Positions 20,614 through 29,164 of a DNA stretch of 64,000 nucleotides are shown in pieces. Numbering within the stretch: position 1 is the first letter of the stretch; the number at the start of each line of letters is the position of its first letter. The notes under the pieces were generated by a model that was given only the letters and a program-made list of their open reading frames with translations, was not told the origin of the DNA and did no database searches. Source of the DNA: Serratia sp. UGAL515B_01 (GTDB lineage: Bacteria; Pseudomonadota; Gammaproteobacteria; Enterobacterales; Enterobacteriaceae); contig NZ_CP109901.1 of assembly GCF_033095805.1 (NCBI RefSeq), forward strand, positions 3,717,766-3,781,765, in the 5' to 3' direction. Position numbers and translations under genes: made by a program.

Positions 20614-21717
20614 ATGACACCCGAAATTTTGCCTATTGAACGCTATGAGGACCAACTGGCAGAGAAAACTACCCGTCTGAAGACGATGATGTTGCCGTTC
20701 ACGGCTCCTGAGCCGGAGGTGTTCAGTTCACAGGTTGAGCACTACCGTATGCGTGCTGAATTCCGTATTTGGCACGATGAAGCTGATATGTACCACATCA
20801 TGTTCGATCAGCAGACAAAACAGCGCATCCGTGTCGACGCTTTCCCAGCCGCCAGCAAACTGATTAATCAGCTAATGTGTGCGCTGATGACGGCCATCAA
20901 GCCAAACCCTACGCTACGCCATAAACTGTTCCAGATTGATTATCTGTCGACGCAGAGCGGAAAAATCATGGCATCCCTGCTTTACCACCGCAAGCTGGAT
21001 GAGCAGTGGCAACAGGAAGCCACAACGTTACGTGACGTATTGCGTGCACAAGGGTTCGACCTGCATCTGATTGGCCGCGCTTCGAAGATGAAAGTCCTGC
21101 TAGACCAGGACCATGTTGATGAAGTGCTGCAAGTTGGTGGCAGAGACATGATTTACCGCCAAGTAGAAAACAGTTTCACCCAGCCAAACGCCGGAGTGAA
21201 CGTGAAAATGTTGGAATGGGCTTTAGCCGTTACCCAAGGTTCAAAAGGCGATCTGTTGGAACTGTATTGTGGTAATGGCAACTTCTCTCTGGCCCTGGCA
21301 CGCAACTTCGAACGTGTATTGGCCACTGAGATAGCCAAGCCTTCCGTGGCAGCAGCACAATACAACATCGCGGCCAATCATATCGACAACGTACAGATTA
21401 TACGTATGGCTGCGGAAGAGTTTACACAAGCGATGAACGGCATTCGTGAGTTTAACCGTCTGCAAGGCATAGACCTGAGTAGCTATAATTGTGAAACAAT
21501 TTTCGTCGATCCTCCGCGCAGTGGATTAGATGACGAAACGGTGAAGATGGTACAAGCCTATCCACGCATTCTTTATATCTCCTGCAATCCTGAATCGCTG
21601 TGCGCCAATCTGGGCACATTGCAGGCAACTCATCAAATCACCCGGCTAGCGCTGTTCGATCAATTCCCCTATACCCACCATATGGAATGCGGTGTGCTAC
21701 TGGAAAAATTTGCTTAA
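20614..21717 (+). CDS. trmA: tRNA (uracil-54-C5)-methyltransferase
   Basis: TrmA makes ribothymidine at position 54 of the T-loop in tRNAs, using S-adenosylmethionine. With start ATG 20614 (MTPEIL) the protein has 367 residues, one more than the E. coli enzyme. The SAM-binding motif is LLELYCGNGNFS (215-225), the catalytic nucleophile is C324 in ISCNPESL, and the VDPPRSGLD motif lies just before it (298-306). The start was moved from an upstream TTG to fit the family N terminus. It is divergent from btuB, as in E. coli. Confidence 0.97.
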   Translation: MTPEILPIERYEDQLAEKTTRLKTMMLPFTAPEPEVFSSQVEHYRMRAEFRIWHDEADMYHIMFDQQTKQRIRVDAFPAASKLINQLMCALMTAIKPNPTLRHKLFQIDYLSTQSGKIMASLLYHRKLDEQWQQEATTLRDVLRAQGFDLHLIGRASKMKVLLDQDHVDEVLQVGGRDMIYRQVENSFTQPNAGVNVKMLEWALAVTQGSKGDLLELYCGNGNFSLALARNFERVLATEIAKPSVAAAQYNIAANHIDNVQIIRMAAEEFTQAMNGIREFNRLQGIDLSSYNCETIFVDPPRSGLDDETVKMVQAYPRILYISCNPESLCANLGTLQATHQITRLALFDQFPYTHHMECGVLLEKFA

Positions 21718-21726
21718 CCGGTTGGG

Positions 21727-21768
21727 ATGCAGATGGGGGCCACACTACCCCATCTGCTTATTTTTATT
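21727..21768 (+). terminator. trmA terminator
   Basis: GCAGATGGGG...CCCCATCTGC forms a 10-bp stem followed by TTATTTTTATT, an intrinsic terminator placed in the convergent gap between trmA and yijD. Confidence 0.88.
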
Positions 21769-22132
21769 GCAAAGACCTTTCTACCTGTGCTTTACGCGCT
21801 TTCAGTTTCAAACTAATCCAGAAAACCAGTGCCACGCAAATAAGCGCCGGCAGGAAGTTAGAACCCATCTGTGGATATTCCGCACGCACGTAGGCACTGA
21901 ATGCGAGTATCCCCAACAGGAAGCAGGCTGCGACCAATTTTGGTATACCATCGGACATAGGCTGATTCAGGTAACGCTGATGCAGGCAATATACCGCCAG
22001 CGCTAAAGCAATCAACGGGAAGATCGAAAACGGCACTGCAGAGCTGAACAGCGCGGTGAAAGCGCCGTTAATAGATAGGCCAGCAATAAATGCCAGCATC
22101 AACGTTCCATTCTCACGACATGATTTTTCCAT
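21764..22132 (-). CDS. yijD: YijD, small inner-membrane protein
   Basis: This 122-residue protein matches E. coli YijD (DUF1422), with the shared blocks GTLMLAFIAGLSINGAFTALFSSAVPFSIFP and YCLHQRYLNQ. About four hydrophobic segments suggest an integral inner-membrane protein. Its function is not established. The start (MEKSCRENG) is placed at 22132 because it has an AAAGGTGA ribosome site; it overlaps the fabR end by 20 bases, so the two genes form an operon. Confidence 0.92.
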   Translation of the reverse strand: MEKSCRENGTLMLAFIAGLSINGAFTALFSSAVPFSIFPLIALALAVYCLHQRYLNQPMSDGIPKLVAACFLLGILAFSAYVRAEYPQMGSNFLPALICVALVFWISLKLKARKAQVERSLQ

Positions 22133-22784
22133 CACTTTCACCTTTATATACGTGGGATACAGATGCTTTCTCTTGTTCACGGCGATACCAGTAGTAAGCC
22201 CCTTTGGAAATCATCCGTAGCTGCAAGACTAAACGTTCTTCAAGCTGCCTCCGTTGCTCGATATCAACATCCAAAGCTTCGGCACCGGCACTAAACACAA
22301 TAGTCACCATGGCTTCCGCCTGCGCTTCAGTAAAGCTGCGCGGCGTATGATTTTCCAGCTCAAGGTAATCTGCCAGTTCAGCGATAAAATGTTGAATTTC
22401 TCGCGCTACCGCTGCACGGAAGGCGGCGGAAGTTCCGGAACGCTCGCGTAATAATAATCGGAAGGCATTAGGATTATTACCGATAAACTCCATAAAGGTA
22501 GAAACCGACGTTCGGATCACACTTCCACCTTTGGCAATCCGCTGGCGTGCTTGTCGCATCAACTGGCGCAGCATCAAACCGCTCTCGTCCACCATGGTAA
22601 GGCCAAGTTCGTCCACGTCGCGAAAATGACGATAAAACGAAGTGGGAGCAATACCTGCTTCACGCGAGACTTCGCGCAGGCTAAGGCTAGCAAAACTACG
22701 TTCAGCACTGAGTTGGCTGAAAGCCGCTTCAATCAGGGAACGACGCGTCCGTTCTTTTTGTTGTGCTCTGACGCCCATATGCAT
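22113..22784 (-). CDS. fabR: FabR, TetR-family repressor of unsaturated fatty acid genes
   Basis: FabR binds acyl-ACP or acyl-CoA and represses fabB and fabA to balance saturated and unsaturated membrane lipids. The 223-residue frame has the TetR DNA-binding domain at residues 14-60 (LREVSREAGIAPTSFYRHFRD) and a C-terminal domain nearly identical to E. coli FabR up to YYWYRREQEKA, then a divergent tail. Translation may start at the first ATG or the third codon (MGVRAQ). It is divergent from sthA, as in E. coli. Confidence 0.96.
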   Translation of the reverse strand: MHMGVRAQQKERTRRSLIEAAFSQLSAERSFASLSLREVSREAGIAPTSFYRHFRDVDELGLTMVDESGLMLRQLMRQARQRIAKGGSVIRTSVSTFMEFIGNNPNAFRLLLRERSGTSAAFRAAVAREIQHFIAELADYLELENHTPRSFTEAQAEAMVTIVFSAGAEALDVDIEQRRQLEERLVLQLRMISKGAYYWYRREQEKASVSHVYKGESDGKIMS

Positions 22785-22994
22785 ATCTGGATAACATCCC
22801 TTCTCTCAGTCTAACGTCGCAGAACTGGCAATATAGCAAATTTATGGCAACAACATTATAGACAAACACGTCTTGTCACAGTTCCGTATCACATCGATTG
22901 CGCTTTGTCCCAAAAAGCCTAATGTTCATTGGGCTGGCAACACGATGGTGTTAAGATACCGTTGTAAATTTGTATAAGAACAGGTCACTTCCAC

Positions 22995-24392
22995 ATGCAA
23001 CAGCACTATCAATTTGACGCCATTGTTATTGGCTCGGGCCCTGGTGGTGAAGGCGCCGCTATGGGGTTGGTAAAACAGGGTTTTCACGTTGCCGTGATTG
23101 AGCGGTATAATAATGTGGGTGGCGGTTGTACACACTGGGGAACCATCCCCTCGAAAGCCCTCCGCCATGCTGTCAGCCGTATCATCGAATTCAATCAAAA
23201 CCCACTTTACAATAATTCACGCACTCTCAGTGCAACCTTCCCCGACATTTTACACCACGCTGATAACGTCATTAACCAGCAAACCCGAATGCGCCAAGGG
23301 TTTTATGAACGTAATCAATGCAAACTGTTTGCTGGTGATGCTCACTTTGTCGACGCAAATACCGTCAGCGTGAAATATAAGGACGGCACTCAAGATACCA
23401 TCCGCGCCGATCATATCGTCATCGCCTGCGGTTCAAAGCCCTATCATCCAAACAACGTTGATTTTAAGCATCCACGTATTTATGACAGTGACTCCATTCT
23501 TGAACTGAACCATGAACCACGTCATGTGATTATCTATGGCGCAGGGGTGATTGGCTGTGAGTACGCTTCAATCTTCCGTGGATTGAACGTGAAAGTAGAT
23601 TTGATTAACACGCGTGATCGTTTGCTGGCCTTCCTCGATCAGGAAATGTCAGACTCCTTGTCTTACCATTTCTGGAATAACGGGGTGGTGATCCGCCACA
23701 ACGAGGAGTTCGAGAAGATCGAGGGGACGGATGACGGTGTTATCGTTCACCTTAAATCCGGCAAAAAAGTGAAGGCGGATTGCCTGCTTTACGCCAATGG
23801 CCGTACCGGTAACACCGATTCGCTGCGTCTTGATAATGTCGGCCTGGAAGCCGATAGCCGAGGTCTACTCAAGGTTAACAGCATGTACCAAACCGCGGTG
23901 GCGCACATCTATGCTGTCGGCGATGTCATTGGTTACCCAAGCCTGGCTTCAGCAGCTTACGATCAGGGACGTATTGCCGCCAGGGCAATTTCCTCTGGCG
24001 AGGGTAGCAGGCACCTGATTGAAGACATTCCAACCGGTATTTACACCATTCCGGAAATCAGCTCTGTTGGCAAAACCGAGCAAGAGTTGACCGCAATGAA
24101 AGTGCCCTACGAAGTGGGACGCGCTCAGTTCAAACATCTGGCTAGAGCGCAAATTGCCGGAGTGAGCGTTGGCAGCTTGAAGATCCTCTTCCACCGTGAA
24201 ACGCTGCAGATCCTTGGGATCCACTGTTTTGGTGAACGTGCGGCAGAGATCATTCACATTGGCCAAGCGATCATGGAACAGAAAGGTGAAGGCAATACTA
24301 TCGAGTATTTTGTTAATACCACCTTCAATTATCCGACTATGGCGGAGGCCTACCGTGTTGCCGCACTCAACGGTTTAAACCGCCTGTTTTAA
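22995..24392 (+). CDS. sthA: Soluble pyridine nucleotide transhydrogenase
   Basis: SthA is a cytosolic FAD flavoprotein that moves hydride between NADPH and NAD, mainly to use up excess NADPH. All 465 residues are present. The FAD motif GSGPGGEG is at residues 13-20, and the GGGCTHWGTIPSK segment (43-54) has only one of the two cysteines seen in disulfide reductases, as is normal for this enzyme. A second nucleotide-binding motif, GAGVIGCEYAS, lies near residue 181. Its 3' end overlaps that of oxyR tail to tail by 18 bases, an arrangement also found in E. coli. Confidence 0.98.
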   Translation: MQQHYQFDAIVIGSGPGGEGAAMGLVKQGFHVAVIERYNNVGGGCTHWGTIPSKALRHAVSRIIEFNQNPLYNNSRTLSATFPDILHHADNVINQQTRMRQGFYERNQCKLFAGDAHFVDANTVSVKYKDGTQDTIRADHIVIACGSKPYHPNNVDFKHPRIYDSDSILELNHEPRHVIIYGAGVIGCEYASIFRGLNVKVDLINTRDRLLAFLDQEMSDSLSYHFWNNGVVIRHNEEFEKIEGTDDGVIVHLKSGKKVKADCLLYANGRTGNTDSLRLDNVGLEADSRGLLKVNSMYQTAVAHIYAVGDVIGYPSLASAAYDQGRIAARAISSGEGSRHLIEDIPTGIYTIPEISSVGKTEQELTAMKVPYEVGRAQFKHLARAQIAGVSVGSLKILFHRETLQILGIHCFGERAAEIIHIGQAIMEQKGEGNTIEYFVNTTFNYPTMAEAYRVAALNGLNRLF

Positions 24393-25292
24393 GGCCATGC
24401 CCATGACATTCTGCATGTGCTGACAGATCGCCTCAGCCAACTGCTCGTAGCGGCTACGCAGCGGAGAACCGGGGCGATATACCAGAGCGATGGTACGTTT
24501 CGGTTCTGGCTTGTAACAATCTAGGTAGGAAATGCCGTCACGCTCACGTTCACGTGGTACTGCAAGAGCGGGTAACAGCGTTATCCCACTGCCTGCCGCC
24601 ACCATATTACGCAGTGTTTCCAGACTGGTTGCACGGAAATGGGTATCCTCATCTGCACCGGCCTGGAAGCAAAAACCCATAGCCTGGTCACGCAAACAGT
24701 GACCATCTTCCAGCATCAGCAATTTCTCTCCCGCTAAATCAGGCATCGCCACACTGTCACGGTGCGCCCATGGGTGGTCCGAATACACCGCTAATTTCAT
24801 CGGCTCATCAAACAACGGCACCTCGATAAAAGCTTCGGTTTCCTTCACCAAAGCCAAGATGGCGCAATCCAACTTACCGCTATCCAGTTGTGCCAATAAT
24901 TGGTGAGTCTGCGCTTCATGCAGGTACAATTCCAGCTTGGGAAACGTTTTATGCAGCGTTGGGATAATATGTGGCAAGAGATAAGGTGCGACGGTGGGGA
25001 TAAGACCGATATGCAAAGGTCCGGACATCGTTTCGCCCTGTTGGCTTGCCATTTCCTTGAGAACTTTGACTTCACGCAGCACGGTTCTCGCCTGTTCCAC
25101 CAGCAATAAACCCGCCTGAGTGAACAACACTTTACGGCTGGTTCGCTCGAGCAACATCACACCCAACTCATCTTCCAGCTTGCGGATCTGCCCACTCAAT
25201 GTAGGCTGACTGACATGGCACGAATCGGCAGCACGCCGGAAATGGCGGTGCTCAGCCAAGGCGACCAAGTATTCTAAATCACGAATATTCAT
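24375..25292 (-). CDS. oxyR: OxyR, LysR-type peroxide sensor
   Basis: OxyR senses hydrogen peroxide through a disulfide and activates katG, ahpC, dps and others. The start at 25292 (MNIRDLEYLV) gives 305 residues exactly as in E. coli. The winged helix is at residues 1-60, and both redox cysteines are in place: C199 and C208 in GHCLRDQAMGFCF. The upstream region has ATAG/CTAT half-sites (about 25325-25358), which may be part of an autoregulatory site, but their spacing does not fit the full OxyR consensus. Confidence 0.97.
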   Translation of the reverse strand: MNIRDLEYLVALAEHRHFRRAADSCHVSQPTLSGQIRKLEDELGVMLLERTSRKVLFTQAGLLLVEQARTVLREVKVLKEMASQQGETMSGPLHIGLIPTVAPYLLPHIIPTLHKTFPKLELYLHEAQTHQLLAQLDSGKLDCAILALVKETEAFIEVPLFDEPMKLAVYSDHPWAHRDSVAMPDLAGEKLLMLEDGHCLRDQAMGFCFQAGADEDTHFRATSLETLRNMVAAGSGITLLPALAVPRERERDGISYLDCYKPEPKRTIALVYRPGSPLRSRYEQLAEAICQHMQNVMGMALKQAV

Positions 25293-25608
25293 TGTTACCC
25301 TCCATACCATGATAGCTCATGGCGATAGATAAGATACCAACGAGTGATTATAACTATCAACCCCTAGAGTGAATAATACTCGCCAAGGAAAAAGAATATC
25401 GTCAACGCTAAAAATTTATCATCTTAATTAAAGGGTTAATCAGTATTTGCCTATCAACAAGGCAAAAAGACATCTCAAGTTGCTTTCTACACTCTCGAGA
25501 CAACTAGGCTGTGATGCGAGGCAAGAGCGTTATTCTGGCGAATAATTAAGTGGAATAACAAAGGCGCAGCTTGCTGCGCCATAACGAAGTCAGTTCTCAA
25601 TCCACAAA
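25293..25608. other. oxyR-argH spacer without a recognised gene
   Basis: These 316 bases hold the oxyR promoter region and the argH terminator. In E. coli the OxyS small RNA is encoded here, divergent from oxyR. On the plus strand I see neither its conserved parts nor a terminator hairpin with a T run, so oxyS is not supported. Confidence 0.6.
25550..25582 (-). terminator. argCBGH operon terminator
   Basis: On the minus strand GGCGCAGC-AA-GCTGCGCC (25580-25563) is followed by TTTGTTATT, an intrinsic terminator 29 bases past the argH stop. Confidence 0.8.
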
Positions 25609-26982
25609 TTAAAACAACCGTTTCTTGGCTTCGGCTATCGCCTCAGCGACCTGTTGCGGGGAAACCCCTCCCTTGGCCGCCCTCTTATCCAGACAGGATT
25701 GCAGTGACAGAACCGGATAAACATCGTCGCTAATCACGTTGCTAAATTTCTTCAGGTCTGCCAGCGGCAGGTCTTCCAACGGTTTTCCATGACGAATGGC
25801 TTCCACCACCGCTTCACCAACGATGTGGTGCGCTTCACGGAATGGAACCCCTTTAGCTACCAGGTAATCGGCAAGTTCTGTGGCGTTGGCATAACCCTGC
25901 TGCGCCGCCTCTCGGCAACGTAAGCGTTTCACCTGGATACCATCGAGAACCAAGGCAGCCATCTGCAAACAGTCCATCCAGGTGTCGAGCGCGTCGAACA
26001 ACCCTTCTTTGTCTTCCTGCATATCTTTGTTGTAGGCCAACGGTAAGCCTTTCAACGTCATCATCATGCCCGTTAACGCCCCCTGCACACGGCCAGACTT
26101 GCCACGGATCAGTTCCAGCGCATCCGGGTTTTTCTTTTGCGGCATCAAAGATGAACCCGACGTTACCCGATCCGAAAGCTCGACAAATGCGGCTTCTCCG
26201 CTGTTGAAGAAGATAAGATCTTCGGCGAAACGCGACAGGTGTACCATGCTGATAGCGGCATTAGACAGCAGTTCCAGCACGTGATCGCGGTCAGAAACGC
26301 TGTCCAGACTGTTTCGCGTGGCAGACGCAAAACCCAACCACCCAGCGAGTTGATCACGGTCGATCGGATACGCCGTTCCCGCAAGAGCACCGCTACCTAA
26401 CGGACTAACGTCAAGACGCTTCAAGGTATCCTGCAAGCGGCTTTCATCACGCGCCAACATTTCAACATATGCCAGGCACCAGTGGGCAAAAGTCACAGGT
26501 TGTGCACGCTGCAAGTGGGTATAACCTGGCATTACCGCGTCTTGATTGGCTTCTGCGGTTTCAACCAACGCTTGTTGTAGCTGTACCAGTGCCTGATGTA
26601 GTTCACTGACCTGATGTTTGCACCACAATTTCAAATCGGTAGCGACCTGATCGTTACGGCTGCGGCCAGTATGCAATTTTTTACCCAAGTCGCCGACCTT
26701 ATCGATCAGCTTCTGTTCCACCCAACTGTGAATGTCTTCAGCATCACTTTTAACAATCGCCAGCGGGTCGTCCCTCACTTCTTCCAGCAGCACATTCAGT
26801 GCCTGCTCAAGTTGCTGTTGTTCTGCTGGCGTCAATACGTTGACGGTCACCAGCGCTTTTGACCAGGCGACGGAACCCACAATATCCTGTTCCGCCAGGC
26901 GATAGTCGAAGCGCAGAGAATCATTTAACTGTTTGAACCGCTGGTCTGCCGCCTGACTGAACCTTCCGCCCCAAAGTGCCAT
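25609..26982 (-). CDS. argH: Argininosuccinate lyase
   Basis: ArgH splits argininosuccinate into arginine and fumarate, the last step of arginine synthesis. The start at 26982 (MALWGGRFSQ) has a CAGGAG ribosome site and gives 457 residues, as in E. coli; a longer open frame upstream is rejected. The fumarase/aspartase signature GSSLMPQKKNPD lies near residues 276-287. It ends the argCBGH operon and follows argG by 72 bases, with a hairpin in the gap. Confidence 0.98.
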   Translation of the reverse strand: MALWGGRFSQAADQRFKQLNDSLRFDYRLAEQDIVGSVAWSKALVTVNVLTPAEQQQLEQALNVLLEEVRDDPLAIVKSDAEDIHSWVEQKLIDKVGDLGKKLHTGRSRNDQVATDLKLWCKHQVSELHQALVQLQQALVETAEANQDAVMPGYTHLQRAQPVTFAHWCLAYVEMLARDESRLQDTLKRLDVSPLGSGALAGTAYPIDRDQLAGWLGFASATRNSLDSVSDRDHVLELLSNAAISMVHLSRFAEDLIFFNSGEAAFVELSDRVTSGSSLMPQKKNPDALELIRGKSGRVQGALTGMMMTLKGLPLAYNKDMQEDKEGLFDALDTWMDCLQMAALVLDGIQVKRLRCREAAQQGYANATELADYLVAKGVPFREAHHIVGEAVVEAIRHGKPLEDLPLADLKKFSNVISDDVYPVLSLQSCLDKRAAKGGVSPQQVAEAIAEAKKRLF

Positions 26983-27010
26983 AATCTTACTCCTGAATAA
27001 GTATGCGAAA

Positions 27011-27030
27011 GGGCGCAGCATGCTGCGCCC
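27011..27030. terminator. Intercistronic palindrome between argG and argH
   Basis: A perfect 20-base palindrome with core GCGCAGCATGCTGCGC sits in the gap. It would form a strong hairpin in the mRNA followed by only TTTC, so it may act as a weak terminator or an RNA stability element. It is nearly the same sequence as the argH terminator hairpin. Confidence 0.6.
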
Positions 27031-27054
27031 CCTAGAATTGACGCTAAACCAAGG

Positions 27055-28272
27055 TTACTTTTTCTTCTCGTTCAACGCACGAATACGGGAAGAGAGCGAG
27101 AACAGACGGATAAAGCCACCCGCGTGGCTGTGATCGTAAACTTCGTCTTCACCAAAGGTGGCAAACTCTTCTGAGTACAGACTATTGGCAGACTTTTTCT
27201 GGATCGCCGTCACTTGGCCTTTATACAGTTGTAATACCACCTCACCGTTCACTTCTTCAGCCAGTGCTTGCGCAGAAGCTTGAATGGAACGACGCAATGG
27301 GGCAAACCAGCGGCCATCATAGACTACGTAGGACATCTCTAGGCCCAACTGCTCACGCCATTTAAAACTATCGCGATCCAGAACCAATTGCTCAACACCA
27401 CGCAGTGCGGCCACCATGATGGTGCCTCCAGGGGTTTCGTAGCAACCACGGGATTTAATGCCAACCAAACGGTTTTCTACGATGTCGATACGGCCAACGC
27501 CGTGTTTGGCACCCAGCACGTTCAGGGTTTCCAAGCATTTATACGGGCTCATTGCTTTACCATTTACGGCAACAACACACCCTTTCTCTACGGTCACCGT
27601 CACTTGTTCAGGCTGATCCGGTGCTTCCTGTGGATCAACTGTCCATACCCAGCAATCTTTGTTTGACGCATTCCATGGACTTTCCAGCACGCCACCTTCA
27701 GTAGAGATATGCCAGGCATTTTCGTCCCGGCTATAGATCTTCTCCAATGATGCGGTCGTTGGGATATCACGTTCTCTCAGGTAATCCAACAGCGCCTCAC
27801 GGGAACGCAAGTCCCACTCACGCCACGGTGCTACCACTTTCAAATGTGGTGCGAGCGCGGTATAGGTGGTTTCAAAACGCACCTGATCGTTGCCTTTACC
27901 CGTCGCACCGTGGCACAGCGCATCTGCGCCTACTTTCAGTGCCAACTCAACCTGGGCTTTGGCGATAATCGGACGCGCCATCGAAGTACCGAGCAGATAA
28001 CTGCCTTCGTACAATGCCCCCGTCTGCAGCACCGGATAAACGTAATCACGGATAAACTCTTCACGCAGATCGACAACATGACACTCAGAGGCACCGGATT
28101 GCAGCGCTTTCTGCTCAACGCCTTCCAGATCGCTACGCTCCTGGCCGATATCCGCTACGAAGGCAACAACCTCACAACCACCGTAGTTTTCTTTCAGCCA
28201 CGGAATGATGGCAGAGGTATCCAGGCCACCAGAGTACGCCAGGACGATTTTTTTTATGCCTTTATTTTTCAT
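27055..28272 (-). CDS. argG: Argininosuccinate synthase
   Basis: ArgG joins citrulline and aspartate using ATP to make argininosuccinate. The 405-residue protein belongs to the short argininosuccinate synthase type, with the ATP pyrophosphatase P-loop AYSGGLDTS at residues 12-20 and CHGATGKGNDQVRFE near 117-131. E. coli has a longer 447-residue form encoded elsewhere; in Yersinia, Serratia and Erwinia relatives the short form lies within the arg cluster, as here. It is between argB (26-base gap) and argH and is presumably repressed with them by ArgR. Confidence 0.98.
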   Translation of the reverse strand: MKNKGIKKIVLAYSGGLDTSAIIPWLKENYGGCEVVAFVADIGQERSDLEGVEQKALQSGASECHVVDLREEFIRDYVYPVLQTGALYEGSYLLGTSMARPIIAKAQVELALKVGADALCHGATGKGNDQVRFETTYTALAPHLKVVAPWREWDLRSREALLDYLRERDIPTTASLEKIYSRDENAWHISTEGGVLESPWNASNKDCWVWTVDPQEAPDQPEQVTVTVEKGCVVAVNGKAMSPYKCLETLNVLGAKHGVGRIDIVENRLVGIKSRGCYETPGGTIMVAALRGVEQLVLDRDSFKWREQLGLEMSYVVYDGRWFAPLRRSIQASAQALAEEVNGEVVLQLYKGQVTAIQKKSANSLYSEEFATFGEDEVYDHSHAGGFIRLFSLSSRIRALNEKKK

Positions 28273-28298
28273 TGTATTATTCCTTTTTAATACTAAAT

Positions 28299-29072
28299 TT
28301 AAGCGAGGATCCGGGTACCAATAGGCACACCATTAAAGAGAGCAGGAAGCTTTTCGACATTACGCCAACTGGCGATATCCACCGAGCGGCCAAGCGTGCG
28401 CGCCGCATCCAGTGCCGCATTCACCTTCACCACCATACCATCGGTAATAATGCCTTGAGCAATCAGTTGTTCTGCTTTTTGTGCTGTCATTTCCGCGATA
28501 CGCTGCCCTTTGCCGTCGAGAATGCCACTGACATCCGACAGCAGAATCAAATCCGCCCCCAGCGTGGCGGCCAATGCCGTCGCGGCCTGATCGGCGTTCA
28601 CGTTCATCAGTTGACCTTCGGCGGTAATGCCGATGGAACTGATCACAGGTAGATAACCGGCAGCCAACAGGGTATTGAGCAGTGCCGGAGAACCTGGTTG
28701 CGCATTACCGACGTGGCCTAGCTCGGGATCCAACGGCGTAACAATAGCACTCCCACCGTCAGCCAGGCAGAGCCCAACCGCATCGATTTTATGTTTTACA
28801 GCCCACGCCAATAGGGTTTTATTCGCCGTACCCGCTAAGGCACCCGTTATGATGTCGATCTGATCGGCAGGTGTAACCCGCAGACCGTTTTTCTTGACGA
28901 CCGGCAGGGAAAGCTTGTTCATTAACTCGTCCACCACGCAACCGCCACCGTGCACGATCACCAACGGCCGCTGATGTGCTTGGCGATAGACATCCAGCGC
29001 GGAAAACAAGCGCTCCAGCGCTTCTTCACTGTCCAGAAGCACGCCACCCAACTTGATAATTAATGGATTCAT
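28299..29072 (-). CDS. argB: Acetylglutamate kinase
   Basis: ArgB phosphorylates N-acetylglutamate, the second step of arginine synthesis. The 257-residue protein from ATG 29072 (MNPLIIKLGG) aligns end to end with the E. coli enzyme. KLGG near residue 8, VHGGG near residue 39 and the C-terminal GTRIL are visible. A TTG start 24 bases upstream is possible but does not fit the family. The ribosome site is weak (GTGAG), which may mean coupling to argC. Confidence 0.97.
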   Translation of the reverse strand: MNPLIIKLGGVLLDSEEALERLFSALDVYRQAHQRPLVIVHGGGCVVDELMNKLSLPVVKKNGLRVTPADQIDIITGALAGTANKTLLAWAVKHKIDAVGLCLADGGSAIVTPLDPELGHVGNAQPGSPALLNTLLAAGYLPVISSIGITAEGQLMNVNADQAATALAATLGADLILLSDVSGILDGKGQRIAEMTAQKAEQLIAQGIITDGMVVKVNAALDAARTLGRSVDIASWRNVEKLPALFNGVPIGTRILA

Positions 29073-29101
29073 TGCTGTTTTACTCACACTTGCCAACTCT
29101 C

Positions 29102-29149
29102 TTTCAAGCTACCGCATGTCACCGGTTAGCGCATCATTGCAGCTTGAAA
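29102..29149. repeat. Imperfect inverted repeat between argC and argB
   Basis: TTTCAAGCT (29102-29110) and AGCTTGAAA (29141-29149) are 9-base perfect inverted arms, with further partial pairing inside (CGCATG/CATCATTG). It would form a hairpin in the arg mRNA. It shares the CAAGCT/AGCTTG motif with ERIC-like sequence elsewhere but lacks a core, so its origin is open. Confidence 0.45.
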
Positions 29150-29164
29150 TCTGTTGGGCAGACC

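Noticed and set aside
25473..25560. Another ERIC copy in the oxyR-argH spacer
   Set aside because: Only CTCAAGTTGC resembles ERIC; the other blocks and the ends are absent.
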